DNA of 64,000 nucleotides from Propionibacteriaceae bacterium UBA7704 (GCA_002482525.1 DLGC01000002.1:1-64000); one strand, 5' to 3'. Counted from the first letter of the stretch, positions 41,862-51,548 are shown. Numbers and translations are program-made. Notes: generated by a model not told the origin, from the sequence alone.

Positions 41862-44800
41862 GCGTGCAGATTACCCATGCCTGCGCGGACCACGGCTTCG
41901 AGTCCAGCGCGGTCGGCCAGATTCTGCGGACGCAGCACTTCGCTGCGCTGCAAGTCGTAGAAGACCGCGTCGACGTCGCTGACGGCCACCCCAGTCAGTT
42001 CCGCCCAGGCAAGTCGATAGCAGGCCAATTGCAGCGGATCGGCGGCGGCGGCCGAGCCTGTCTTCCAGTCCACCACCTGTGGCCGACCATCGTCGCCGAC
42101 GAACACCGCATCAATGCGGCCGCGCACCAACTGGCCGCTCAGCACCAGCGTGAACGGGGCCTCGACAGCAACCGGTACGGCGTTGGCGTAGGGGCTGGAT
42201 TCGAATCCTTCTCGCAACCGGTCGTAGGTCACCCCGACCAGTTCAGTGTCATCGGCGATGAGGGCCCCCTGTTGGGCGAAGCGGTTCTCCAGCCAGCGAT
42301 GAAAGTCGATCCCCCACCGCTGTGACTCGCTGACCAGGCGCGGCATCGGACGCCGCAGAGTCCGCCGGAACGCGGCCGCATCGCGTTGCAGCTGACCGAG
42401 CCCGGTCACGGACACATAGGCGGGCCGCACCGCAGCACGCTCGCGGCGCTGGGCCACCTCCAGGGCGACCAGCACCTGGGCGTTGTGGCGCCATTCTCGG
42501 CGCAGTGCCTCACCATCGCTGTCCAGGTCCGCCGGCGCCGGGTAGGCAGCAGTGCTCCCGTGCACGCGCCGCGCCGCCCGCACCTCGGCGGCGGCTTCCC
42601 GACGCAATGCGAGTTCCTCGGTGCCGCCCAGTACCGGCCAGGATGCGCCGCAATTCACCTCAGCCAGCGGGTTGACCTCCCCAATATCGTCGGTGCGCTC
42701 GACGACGTCGGCATGCTCGGCCAACACTGCGAAATAGCGCGACGGCACGCGAGGCTTGGTCAACTCCCCCGCCCAGGCGTGTGTGCTCGCCACCAGCAAG
42801 CGTCGGGCGCGGGTGGCGGCGACGTAGGCCAAGCGATCCTCACTGAGCACCTGGTGCTCGCGAAGATCCTCGTGCAAGCTCGTCAACGCCGCATTGCTCA
42901 CCTCACCGAGCTGAGGCAGTGCCAGACTGTCCCCGCGCAGCGGGAACGGCAGCACGGCCGACTGTCGCACCCAATCGTCGCTGACTCGTGCATTCGGGAA
43001 CACCGACTCGGCTAGGCCGGGTAGGAACACCACCTCCCATTCCAGGCCTTTCGCCTTGTGAACGGTGAGAATCTTCACCGAATCCGCCGAGGAGACCACC
43101 GCCTGTTCCAGGCCCACTCCGTAGCTGCGCTCCGCCTCGAGGTAGGCCAGCAGTCCGCTCAGCGAGGCCTGCACGTCAACCTGGGCGTACTCGGCCACCG
43201 CCCGCTGGAAGGCTCGCAGCGGCGCCGACGCCCCGACTGCCAGAGTTTCGGCCTCGACCGCCAGACCCAGCGTCGAAACCACTCGGCTGACCAATTGCGG
43301 CAGGTCGGTGTGCAGATAGCGACGAAGGCCGGCCAGCTCTGCGCTCAGCAGGCCGAAGCGCTGCCGCGCGGCCGTGCTGTAGGCCGCCCGCCCGGGATCG
43401 GCGAGGGCTTCGGCCAAGCTGGGGGTTTCGACGGCGCGGTCGCCGGCCAGATCGGCGGCGCGCTTGCCCAAGAGGGCAAGGTCGGGCAGGCCGATGGCCC
43501 AGCGCGGCGAGGTGAGCAGCCGGATCAGTGACGGGTTCTCGGTCGGATCGGCCAGCACCGACAGGGTTGCGACGACCTCGGCGATCACCGGAACGTCGAG
43601 CAATCCGCCCAGGCCCACGATCTGGGCCGGAATGTCCCGCTCGACCAGGGCGGTGTACACCGCGCTGACTTGGCTGTTGTTGCGGCACAGCACGGCCATC
43701 TCTTTCCAGGACGGCACGGCCGCGGTGCTGCGCAGATCAGCTATCCGGTCGGTCAGTGCGGCAGTCTCCTCCGGCCAGGTGAGGTAGGCGCGTGCCTCAA
43801 TTCGTGCCTGCGGAGCCTGCGGCGGAGCGACCAACTCCAGGTCGAGTTGTTGTCCGGTAAGCAGTGGGTCGCTGCGCACCGAATCGGCCAGGCGGTTGGC
43901 TGCCGCCAGGATCTGGGGACCGCTGCGTCGGTTCACTGTCAGCGGGAAACTGGGTGCGGGGCTGCCGTCGGCCAGCGGAAAATCGGTGGCGAAGTCCAGG
44001 ATGTTGCGGGCCGCAGCGCCGCGCCAACCGTAGATCGCCTGGCAGGGATCCCCCACCGCCGTCACAGCGTGCCCGCGTCCGCCACGGGGGTCGGCCCCGG
44101 AAAACAGGCCCCGCAGCAATCGGGCCTGCGCCGAGGAGGTGTCCTGGTACTCATCGAGCAGCACCACGCGGAAGTCCTCCCGGAGGCGACGGGCCACCTG
44201 CGGCACCTCGTCGATCAGGCGCGCGGCGGTCGCCAGTTGATCGGAGAACTCCTGGTAGCCCAGTTCACGCTTGAGCCGCTCATAGCTGGTCACCAACTCC
44301 AGCAACTCCAGTCGCTCAGCGCGCACCTCGTCGGCCTGTTGCACCGCACGGTAGACCTCACCGGTGTTGCGCCGCGGGGCCTGCCCCACAGCGGTGGCGA
44401 AGCGATCAGCGTGGCGAATGATGTCGTCGGTCCCCACCAGGTGCGACTTCATGTCGGCGGCCAGCCGCAGTACTCGTTCCACAACCGTGGCCGGCTGCAG
44501 CGTGGACAGCATCGCGAACGGTCCCACCGCATCGGCCACCACGCGGGCCGCAAGCCGGTAGCGGGTCGCATCGGTGATCAGCCGGGAGGTCGGCTCTTCG
44601 CCGAGCAGCAGTCCGTAGTCGCTGACCAATTGGCCGGCGAAAGCGTCGTAGGTCAGCACCACCGGTTCGGCGGCGTCCGCGTCGACCAGCGCAGCCGTGA
44701 GCAGAGCCTCGCGCACGTCCTGATCGAGTTTGGCCGCTGCCTTGCGGGTGAAGGTCAACCCCAGCACTTGGCCAGCGCTGACTTGTCCGGTGCCGACCAG

Positions 44801-44953
44801 CCACACCACCCGCGCTGCCATCACTGTGGTCTTTCCCGAGCCGGCTCCGGCAATGATGACGCCGGGGGTCAACGGCGCGGTGATGGCGTCCAACTGTTGG
44901 GCTGAGTACGGAATTCCGAGCAGTCCCGCCAACTCCTGGGGATCGGTCAGCAT
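41858..44953 (-). CDS. adnB: AdnB-type helicase-nuclease (UvrD/RecB-like)
   Basis: A 1031-aa SF1A helicase with a C-terminal RecB-family nuclease. It shows Walker A (IAGAGSGKTTVMAARVVWL), GLTFTRKAAAKL, DEXX (VVLLDEYQDTSSAQARLL), VGDPCQAIYGWRGAA, LTVHKAKGLEWEVVFLPGL and YVAATRARRLL. The nuclease active-site lysine motif is QVVDWKTGSA, followed by DPLQLACYRLAWAELTG. These match AdnB, the lead motor in mycobacterial double-strand-break resection. ATG 44953 overlaps the adnA stop as TGATG; a longer upstream frame is rejected because it lies inside adnA. Confidence 0.93.
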   Translation of the reverse strand: MLTDPQELAGLLGIPYSAQQLDAITAPLTPGVIIAGAGSGKTTVMAARVVWLVGTGQVSAGQVLGLTFTRKAAAKLDQDVREALLTAALVDADAAEPVVLTYDAFAGQLVSDYGLLLGEEPTSRLITDATRYRLAARVVADAVGPFAMLSTLQPATVVERVLRLAADMKSHLVGTDDIIRHADRFATAVGQAPRRNTGEVYRAVQQADEVRAERLELLELVTSYERLKRELGYQEFSDQLATAARLIDEVPQVARRLREDFRVVLLDEYQDTSSAQARLLRGLFSGADPRGGRGHAVTAVGDPCQAIYGWRGAAARNILDFATDFPLADGSPAPSFPLTVNRRSGPQILAAANRLADSVRSDPLLTGQQLDLELVAPPQAPQARIEARAYLTWPEETAALTDRIADLRSTAAVPSWKEMAVLCRNNSQVSAVYTALVERDIPAQIVGLGGLLDVPVIAEVVATLSVLADPTENPSLIRLLTSPRWAIGLPDLALLGKRAADLAGDRAVETPSLAEALADPGRAAYSTAARQRFGLLSAELAGLRRYLHTDLPQLVSRVVSTLGLAVEAETLAVGASAPLRAFQRAVAEYAQVDVQASLSGLLAYLEAERSYGVGLEQAVVSSADSVKILTVHKAKGLEWEVVFLPGLAESVFPNARVSDDWVRQSAVLPFPLRGDSLALPQLGEVSNAALTSLHEDLREHQVLSEDRLAYVAATRARRLLVASTHAWAGELTKPRVPSRYFAVLAEHADVVERTDDIGEVNPLAEVNCGASWPVLGGTEELALRREAAAEVRAARRVHGSTAAYPAPADLDSDGEALRREWRHNAQVLVALEVAQRRERAAVRPAYVSVTGLGQLQRDAAAFRRTLRRPMPRLVSESQRWGIDFHRWLENRFAQQGALIADDTELVGVTYDRLREGFESSPYANAVPVAVEAPFTLVLSGQLVRGRIDAVFVGDDGRPQVVDWKTGSAAAADPLQLACYRLAWAELTGVAVSDVDAVFYDLQRSEVLRPQNLADRAGLEAVVRAGMGNLHA

Positions 44954-47900
44954 CAGATCACCTGCTGTCCCTGGTCTTGCGCGGGGCAACTGGCCCGGAA
45001 AGCACAGCCTCGGCAGTGAGGCCCCGCCACCGCCGGGTAGCGTCCCTCGGCCACCACCGCGGCGGCCGCCGCGACCCGGTGATGGACCCACGTCGGATAG
45101 CCCTCCTCGGCTGCGGCATCTCGATGCGGAGCGGTCGACAGAGATGGCTGACTGAACTCCTTCGGACGGGCAGGGTCACGGTCGCCGACCCGCAGGTAGA
45201 CCGCTGCTGCACCGTCGATCGTCGTGCCGAACTCGGCCAGCCCACCGTTGAGGATCGCGAGCTGATAGATGCCCAACTGGTCCATGGCAGCGACTTCGGC
45301 ACGGGTGGGTGGTCGTCGGGACGTCTTGAAATCCACAACGGACAGGCCCGCCTCGGTGCGCTCCAGCCAGTCGATCTGGCCGACCAGTTCGATGGGAAGT
45401 CCGTCGCAGACCAATTCGGTACGAAACGGCACTTCGACGCCGATGAAGGCGGCGCGGCGCGCCTGCCACCAGGCGAAGAACCGACTCAGCGCAGCGATGA
45501 CGGCTTCGCGCTCGGCGGTGGCCCGCCACGGTGCCTGCGGGGGTAGTCGGTGCCACTCCTGATCAACCCTTTCGATCAATTGATCGAGGTCGCTGCCCTC
45601 GGTCACCGCCTGCTGCACCAGGGCATGGACCAGCGACCCGAGTTGAGCGGCCTCGCCGGCACCGCTTTCGGCCCGCGCCCGCTCGGCGAGGAAGTAGCGG
45701 CGCGGGCAGGTGAGGACGGCGCCCACGTGGCTGGGACGCAGCCGGATCGGTTTGGGGGCCGGCTGCGGTGCACTGGACACCTCGCGCAAACCCCACCAGG
45801 TGCCCGGATCTGCGCTGGGCACCACCGGGTCACCGGAGTCGTCGCGCTGGTCGGCCAACCAGGCCAACTCGATGGCAGCGGCCGCACGCACTGCGGCCGG
45901 ACTGCGGGCATCAGCGCTGGCCCTGCGCAATTCGGCAACCAATGCGGGCGCGGTGATCGCCCCGGGGCCTCGCCGCGGAGGCGCTTCACCGTCGTCGGCC
46001 ACGGCATCAGCGGAGCCCAACTCTGCGATGAATCGCGAGGGTGCTGCGGTGTCACCATCACTGATCGACGTCACCACCAGTACCCGTCGAGCGCGCGAAC
46101 AGGCCAGGTGGAACAGTCGCCGCTCGGCGGCGAGCGCTTCCCGCGAACCCAGCGCCCCCACCAACCCGTCAGGGGCGAGCTCAGCGGCGTCGAGCACAGC
46201 ATTGCGACTGGCTCGGGCGGGCCAGCGGCCTTCCTGGGCGCCGGTGACGACCACCACATCCCACTGCTGGCCACGGGCGCGGTGAGCGGTGAGGATCTGC
46301 ACGCCCGTGCGCCGGAACTGCGATTCCCGCTGTCGATCCGCAGGGATCTGTTGGCCATCCAACTCGGCCAGAAATGCTCTCACGCCGGGGATTCCGCCGC
46401 GCCGATCGGTCTCGGCGGCAGCATCGAAGTAGGCGCACAATGCGTCCAGGTCGGCGTCGGCCCTGCTGGCGCCGGTTGGATCCTGCGCAGCCTCCTGCGC
46501 CAATCGGGTGGGCCAGTCGGTACCTTGCCACAGCGTCCAGGACACCTCGTCGACCGGGGCTCCGCCGGCCAGCAGTTCCCGTGCGGTGCGGATCAGGCCG
46601 CTCAGGGAACGCAAGGCGGTAGCTTCGGCGCTGGGGTCAGTGGCGGCCCATTCCGGATCGTTCAGGGCCTGTGCCAGTTGCTGCGCCAAGGGCTGCGGCA
46701 CGGAGTCCACTCGTTCCCGCCACCGACGCACCAATGCACGCAGGCTCACCGCGTCGAAGCCTCCCAGCGGCGAGGTCAACAGGTGCTCGGCCTGTTCGGG
46801 CGTCGCGGCGCCGGACGCCGCGACTTCCAGCCCCACCAGCAGGGTGCGAACCGCTGGTGCTTGGGCCAGCGGAATCTCGTCACCAGGGCGCTGGACCGGG
46901 ATCCCGGCGCCGGAAAGTGCGGCCACGATCGGTTCGACATCCTCACCCCCGGAACGGACCAGCACCGCCATCTGGGCATAACCGATGCCGTGGTCGACTC
47001 GGGCCCGATGCAGCTCGCTCAGGATCGCCGCGGCTTGATCGCTCTCGTCGGTACAGGCGTGCACCCGGAGCAGCCCGGCCGAGCCCAGCGCCGATCCTGA
47101 CACTGCCGGCCTTCCCGATGGCCGAGGCAGTGCGTGGCGCAGGCCGCCGAGAGCGTCGTCGAGGCGAGGCCCGTACCGATGGGTGCTCCGCAACTCGGTG
47201 ACCACCCCTGGACGCCCTGGCTCAGCGAAGCGGTCGGCGAAATCAGGGATCGCGCGGGGATCAGCGCCGCGAAATGCCGAGGCGATGCTGTCGGGGTCTG
47301 CGGTGGCCAGGACCGGCACCCCGACGGCCAGGACCCGCACCAACCCGAGTTGACTGGGATCCAGGTCGGCGTAGTCGTCGACCAGCACCGATCCGATTTC
47401 TGCTCTCACCACCGACGACACCGCTGGATCATCCACGAGCAGCCGAACTCGATGGATCAGTTCGGCGTAGTCCAGGACGTCTTCGGCGTCGAGCACGTCC
47501 AAGTACTCGGTGAAGAAATCCCCCAGCGCCTGCCATTCGTCGCGCTGCGCGCTGCCGCCAAAGGCGACCAGATCTTCGGGGTCCAAACCGAGCTGGCGGG
47601 CACGAGCCAGACAGGCGCGCACCTGCCGCGCGAAAGCGCGGGTGCCCACCGCTAATCGCAGGCGTTGCGGCCAGCCGTTCGGCCCCCGTCCGGCCAGCAA
47701 CTCCCGTACCCGGAATTCCTGCTCTGCAGCATTGAGCAGCCGCACTGCGGGCCGCTCGGAGAAGCGCTGCCACAGGGTGCGGGCGAGCGCGTGCACCGTC
47801 GTCACCGATACCGACCAGGTTCCGGCCCCCAGTTCTGCCGCAATCAGATTGCGCACCTGGCTGGCTGCCGCACGATCCGCAACCAGGACCAGCGGCGGAC

Positions 47901-48078
47901 GACCGCCCGCGCGCACCGCAGCGACCGCAGCCCGCGCCACCACGGTGGTCTTGCCCGTGCCCGGTCTGCCGAGCAGCAGCATCGCCCCACGCCATTGGGC
48001 CAGGATCGCCGCCTGCTCGTCGGACAGCGGGGCCAATCCCTGAGCCTCGGACACCGATTCCTGCACAGGGCTATGCAA
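44953..48078 (-). CDS. adnA: AdnA-type helicase-nuclease with Fe-S cysteines
   Basis: A 1041-aa partner of AdnB. Walker A is intact (LLLGRPGTGKTTVVARA), but motif II reads VLVDDYADLDP instead of DEYQD and motif III is ATADPDSIASAFRG. The C-terminal nuclease carries SVVDFKTSRRPP and cysteines TCPRRYF...CRGCAFRASC, consistent with the iron-sulfur staple of AddB/AdnA-type nucleases. First gene of the adnA-adnB-nudC operon, divergent from the TelA operon. The altered DEXX box implies weakened or lost ATP hydrolysis in this subunit, in line with AdnB being the main motor. Confidence 0.9.
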   Translation of the reverse strand: MHSPVQESVSEAQGLAPLSDEQAAILAQWRGAMLLLGRPGTGKTTVVARAAVAAVRAGGRPPLVLVADRAAASQVRNLIAAELGAGTWSVSVTTVHALARTLWQRFSERPAVRLLNAAEQEFRVRELLAGRGPNGWPQRLRLAVGTRAFARQVRACLARARQLGLDPEDLVAFGGSAQRDEWQALGDFFTEYLDVLDAEDVLDYAELIHRVRLLVDDPAVSSVVRAEIGSVLVDDYADLDPSQLGLVRVLAVGVPVLATADPDSIASAFRGADPRAIPDFADRFAEPGRPGVVTELRSTHRYGPRLDDALGGLRHALPRPSGRPAVSGSALGSAGLLRVHACTDESDQAAAILSELHRARVDHGIGYAQMAVLVRSGGEDVEPIVAALSGAGIPVQRPGDEIPLAQAPAVRTLLVGLEVAASGAATPEQAEHLLTSPLGGFDAVSLRALVRRWRERVDSVPQPLAQQLAQALNDPEWAATDPSAEATALRSLSGLIRTARELLAGGAPVDEVSWTLWQGTDWPTRLAQEAAQDPTGASRADADLDALCAYFDAAAETDRRGGIPGVRAFLAELDGQQIPADRQRESQFRRTGVQILTAHRARGQQWDVVVVTGAQEGRWPARASRNAVLDAAELAPDGLVGALGSREALAAERRLFHLACSRARRVLVVTSISDGDTAAPSRFIAELGSADAVADDGEAPPRRGPGAITAPALVAELRRASADARSPAAVRAAAAIELAWLADQRDDSGDPVVPSADPGTWWGLREVSSAPQPAPKPIRLRPSHVGAVLTCPRRYFLAERARAESGAGEAAQLGSLVHALVQQAVTEGSDLDQLIERVDQEWHRLPPQAPWRATAEREAVIAALSRFFAWWQARRAAFIGVEVPFRTELVCDGLPIELVGQIDWLERTEAGLSVVDFKTSRRPPTRAEVAAMDQLGIYQLAILNGGLAEFGTTIDGAAAVYLRVGDRDPARPKEFSQPSLSTAPHRDAAAEEGYPTWVHHRVAAAAAVVAEGRYPAVAGPHCRGCAFRASCPAQDQGQQVI

Positions 48079-48185
48079 TCACGCCACACCGACACTGCGG
48101 TGCTGGAGTCAGGGATGCCCCGGGTCAGTCCCCCACACTGAGAGATGTCGCCCGAGGCACTGCGGAATTCTTGCGGCCGGACGGC

Positions 48186-48191
48186 TAGATT
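48186..48191 (+). promoter_or_regulatory. Putative -10 of the TelA-PknG operon
   Basis: TAGATT lies 33 nt upstream of the telA ATG, in the 146-bp gap divergent from adnA. No -35 hexamer fits at 17 bp. AGAGG at 48212-48216 is the ribosome site for ATG 48225. Confidence 0.4.
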
Positions 48192-48224
48192 GGAGCCCGT
48201 CATCCGATCCGAGAGGTGCCACTG

Positions 48225-49454
48225 ATGAGCACACCCCAACAGCCCGCGGGCCCGGCGGCAGCCCAGCTCGCTCCACCGGACATGCTGAACCTCACCGCAC
48301 CGGCCGCGCCCGAGACCGTCACCGCGACGCAGGCACCGACGATGGCGCCTCAAGTCGAAGCGGCCCAGGTTCCCGTCCTCGACGCCAAGGTCGATGAATT
48401 CCTCGGTGCGCTGGCCACCGCTGAGACCGGATCTCCGACCTTCAGCGCCCAGGCCGACGCGGTTCGTTCAATGGGTGATGCCGACATCCGCAAAGCCGCC
48501 GAAACCTCCAACCGGCTGCTGCAGACCCCGGTGCGCGCCGTCGAAGCCGGTGGCTTGTCGAACACCTCGAATGTGTCCAAGACTCTGCTGGAGCTGCGGC
48601 GCACCGTTGAAGATCTCGACCCGGCCGCGGCAGGCAAGTCCAAGGGATTCTTCGCCAAGCTGGGCATCGGCAAACAGATGGGTGACTACTTCCGCAAGTA
48701 TCAGTCCTCGCAGACCCATCTGAACGGCATCCTGCACGCGCTGCGATCGGGCCAGGACGAGCTCACCAAGGACAATGCCGCGCTCAACATGGAGAAGCAG
48801 AATCTGTGGACCGTGATGGGTCGGATGAATCAGTACGTGTACATCGCCGAGCGGTTGGACGCCAAGCTCAGCGCTCAGATCGCCGAGATCGAACTCACCG
48901 ATCCCGAGAAGGCGAAGACGCTCCGTCAGGACGTGCTGTTCTACGTCCGCCAGAAGCACCAGGATCTGCTCACCCAGCTTGCCGTCTCCATCCAGAGCTA
49001 CCTGGCCATCGACATCATCATCAAGAACAATCTGGAGCTCATCAAGGGTGTTGACCGAGCCGCCACCACCACGGTGTCCGCGCTGCGGACGGCAGTCATC
49101 GTGGCGCAGGCGCTGGGCAATCAGAAGCTGGTGCTCGACCAGATCACCGCGTTGAACACCACCACCAGCGAGATGATCCAACGCACCTCGGAGATGCTCA
49201 AAGAGAACTCGGCCCAGATTCAGGAGCAAGCCGCCTCCTCCACCATCGGTTTGGAGCAACTGCAGGCCGCCTTCGCCAACATCTACACGACCATGGATTC
49301 CATCGACGAGTTCAAACTGCGGGCCCTGGACACCATGTCGGCGACCATCGGAACCTTGGAGACCGAGGTGGCCAAGAGCAAGGAATACCTCGACCGGGTT
49401 TCCCAGCAGGACAGCCGGTCCGCTTCGATGCCTTCCTTGAGCATCGATCTCTGA
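48225..49454 (+). CDS. TelA/KlaA family (toxic anion resistance) protein
   Basis: A 409-aa, mostly helical protein of the TelA family. A low-complexity Ala/Pro-rich N-terminus (1-50) precedes the TelA domain (about 55-400), with typical segments KYQSSQTHLNGILHALRSGQ, LRQDVLFYVRQKHQDLLTQL, LAIDIIIKNNLELIKGVDRA, TTVSALRTAVIVAQAL and a C-terminal coiled coil. Family members were first linked to tellurite resistance on plasmids, but chromosomal copies occur in stress and membrane contexts with unclear biochemistry. It has no TM segment. ATG 48225 has AGAGG at good spacing. First gene of the nine-gene signalling operon; the next gene begins 7 bp later. Confidence 0.87.
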   Translation: MSTPQQPAGPAAAQLAPPDMLNLTAPAAPETVTATQAPTMAPQVEAAQVPVLDAKVDEFLGALATAETGSPTFSAQADAVRSMGDADIRKAAETSNRLLQTPVRAVEAGGLSNTSNVSKTLLELRRTVEDLDPAAAGKSKGFFAKLGIGKQMGDYFRKYQSSQTHLNGILHALRSGQDELTKDNAALNMEKQNLWTVMGRMNQYVYIAERLDAKLSAQIAEIELTDPEKAKTLRQDVLFYVRQKHQDLLTQLAVSIQSYLAIDIIIKNNLELIKGVDRAATTTVSALRTAVIVAQALGNQKLVLDQITALNTTTSEMIQRTSEMLKENSAQIQEQAASSTIGLEQLQAAFANIYTTMDSIDEFKLRALDTMSATIGTLETEVAKSKEYLDRVSQQDSRSASMPSLSIDL

Positions 49455-49461
49455 CGTCGGT

Positions 49462-49971
49462 ATGGGCATTTGGGATTGGTTGACCGGCGCTGAGGAAGAT
49501 CCACCAGCGGCGGTCGAGGAGCTGTCTACCGCCCCGACCGAGCCCGATATCAGTGCAGCGTTGGACTCAGTGACCGCTTTGGTCTCCGATCCGGTCGTGC
49601 CCGGCCCCGTGCGAGCCCGGACGCTGCGAGTGATCGACACCGTCCGCAAGACCTTGCCACGGCTGGGTCTGCTGGGTCTGGGCAGCTACGACGCCTATTC
49701 CGTGGTCGCCACCGCCACCGACTATCTCCCCGAGGCCATCGGCGGTTACCTGCGGTTACCTCGGGACTGGGCCGATTCCCGTCCCGTTGAGGGAGGCAAG
49801 ACCGCCCTGCTGATCCTGGTGGACCAACTCGATCTACTCGCCGTGACGATGGACGCCATCTACGATGCCGCCAACACCACCGACGCTGCCGCCTTGATCA
49901 CCCACGGCCGCTTCCTGCAAGAGAAATTCGGGCATCCACAAGCCCCTGAACTCAACTTGGGACCATCCTGA
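49462..49971 (+). CDS. Uncharacterised 169-aa protein of the TelA-PknG operon
   Basis: No family recognised. The protein begins MGIWDWLTG, is acidic and Pro-rich to about residue 45, then predominantly helical (ARTLRVIDTVRKTLPRLGLL, YSVVATATDYLPEAIGGYLR, LLILVDQLDLLAVTMDAIYD) and ends with a helix containing GRFLQEKFG. There are no TM segments, cysteines or catalytic motifs. The WDWL start and the YLPEAIGGYLRLP turn are the best handles for a profile search. It lies 7 bp after telA, and its stop overlaps the AAA+ gene by one base (TGATG), so it is cotranslated with both and may be an adaptor between them. That role is inference. Confidence 0.7.
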   Translation: MGIWDWLTGAEEDPPAAVEELSTAPTEPDISAALDSVTALVSDPVVPGPVRARTLRVIDTVRKTLPRLGLLGLGSYDAYSVVATATDYLPEAIGGYLRLPRDWADSRPVEGGKTALLILVDQLDLLAVTMDAIYDAANTTDAAALITHGRFLQEKFGHPQAPELNLGPS

Positions 49972-51548
49972 TGAGCACTGCCGCATTGAAGAAGGCCCTC
50001 GCCGAACTGGATGCTGCCGCATCGGCTGCCGGAGTCGAGGTCGATACCGCTCGCGCCGAAGCACGGGTGCTGTCGGCGGCCGTCGCCGAAGCCAACCGTG
50101 GCGCCTACCTGGATTGGTGCGCAGCCTGGGATCGCCAGGCCTCGGCCCAGGAGTTCATGGACGCAGCGGTCGCCGGGCGCCGCTATCGGCGCAGCGCAAC
50201 CCCCTTGGCCAGCCAACTCGGCGCTACCCCATCCGGTGCGGCGTATTCCCATGCCTTGGCGCAGGTCTGCCAAGCGGCGGCGACGCTGGGGGAACCCTCC
50301 CCGGACGCCATTGGTGCGGCCACCATGGCAGCAGCCGCCCAACAGCCGACCGTCACGCCCACTGCGCTTTCCGCCCCGAGCACCGGCATGACCCCCGACA
50401 CCGACCCGGCCCAGCAGGAATTCCTGAGGCAGGCGCCGACCATCCTCGGTGAGGTGCTCGCACGCATGTCGGGCGTGCAGGATTCTGTCTGGGATCTCAG
50501 TCGACTCGATCCGCACACTCCAGGAGCATTCGCCGGGTTGGGTCCGGCTCCGGTTTCGCAGCCGGCAGCGGCGCGCGACCTCGAGCCGCCCGCCGCTGCC
50601 CCGGCGGTGACCGAACCGCAGCCTGAGGCTGCCGTCGAGACGCCCGCCGAACCAGCCGAACCCGAGAAGACCGTTGAGGAATGGCTGGCCGAACTCGACG
50701 AGTTGACCGGGTTGACCAGTGTCAAGGCCGAGATCCACCGCCAGACGGCCATCCTGCGGGTCGACGCCCTGCGCATCAAAGCGGGCCTGAAGAGCCCGAC
50801 GATCACCCGGCATCTCGTATTCGTCGGCAATCCGGGCACCGGCAAGACCACCGTGGCCCGCATGGTGGCGGGCATTTACAAGGCCATCGGGCTGCTCAGC
50901 AAAGGGCAACTGGTGGAGGTGGACCGATCCGAGTTGGTCGCGGGCTATCTGGGCCAGACCGCCATCAAGACTGCTGAGGTCGCCGCCAAGGCCTACGGCG
51001 GCGTGCTGTTCATCGACGAGGCGTACTCGCTCAACGGTGATCAATACGGCGAGGAGGCCATCAACACCCTGGTCAAGGAGATGGAGGATCACCGCGACGA
51101 TCTGGTGGTCATCGTGGCCGGCTATCCGGCTCCCATGGCCGAGTTCATCGCCAACAACCCCGGACTGGCCAGCCGCTTCCGCACCACCATCGAGTTCGAG
51201 GACTACACCGACGACGAACTGCGCGGGATCTTCACCTCGATGGCCGCCAAGTCCGATTTCGACCTCGGCGAAGGGTGTCTGGAGGAGTTCAGCAACCAAC
51301 TCGCCCAGCAGAGCCGCGATGAGAACTTCGGCAACGGGCGCTTCGCCCGCAACCTGTTGGAGGCCGCCGTTGGACGCCACGCGTGGCGGCTGCGCGACGT
51401 TGGCGAACCCACGGTGGATGAACTGCGCACCTTGCTGGCTGAGGATCTGATCGATCCCGATCCATCGCCACGGCTGCGGCCACCGGCCAACGCGGTTCCC
51501 CAGGAGCCGGTCGAGTTCCCCGCTCTGCCCACCCAGGAGACTCCGTGA
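49971..51548 (+). CDS. CbbX/SpoVK-type AAA+ ATPase
   Basis: A 525-aa protein. Residues 1-110 are helical and 110-235 a Pro/Ala-rich linker. Residues 236-500 form one AAA+ module of the CbbX/CfxQ/SpoVK class, the class also present in EccA. Visible motifs are ELDELTGLTSVKAEI, Walker A GNPGTGKT (286-293), pore-type GYLGQTAIKT (325-334), Walker B VLFIDE (345-350), sensor-1 region VVIVAGYP and arginine finger NPGLASRF (R402). Such ATPases remodel inhibited protein complexes. The ATG overlaps the upstream stop (TGATG) and the stop overlaps the next GTG. The target is unknown; TelA or the coiled-coil protein are natural candidates by context. Confidence 0.9.
   Translation: MSTAALKKALAELDAAASAAGVEVDTARAEARVLSAAVAEANRGAYLDWCAAWDRQASAQEFMDAAVAGRRYRRSATPLASQLGATPSGAAYSHALAQVCQAAATLGEPSPDAIGAATMAAAAQQPTVTPTALSAPSTGMTPDTDPAQQEFLRQAPTILGEVLARMSGVQDSVWDLSRLDPHTPGAFAGLGPAPVSQPAAARDLEPPAAAPAVTEPQPEAAVETPAEPAEPEKTVEEWLAELDELTGLTSVKAEIHRQTAILRVDALRIKAGLKSPTITRHLVFVGNPGTGKTTVARMVAGIYKAIGLLSKGQLVEVDRSELVAGYLGQTAIKTAEVAAKAYGGVLFIDEAYSLNGDQYGEEAINTLVKEMEDHRDDLVVIVAGYPAPMAEFIANNPGLASRFRTTIEFEDYTDDELRGIFTSMAAKSDFDLGEGCLEEFSNQLAQQSRDENFGNGRFARNLLEAAVGRHAWRLRDVGEPTVDELRTLLAEDLIDPDPSPRLRPPANAVPQEPVEFPALPTQETP

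Noticed and set aside
48164..48189. GGAAT upstream of telA as a SigR-type promoter
   Set aside because: After 18 bases the sequence is AGA, not GTT, so only the -35-like half matches; the nearby TAGATT fits a housekeeping -10 better.
48225..49454. TelA read literally as a tellurite-resistance gene
   Set aside because: No tehB, terZABCDE or other tellurite genes are nearby; the context is a phospho-signalling operon, so the family name is kept without that function.
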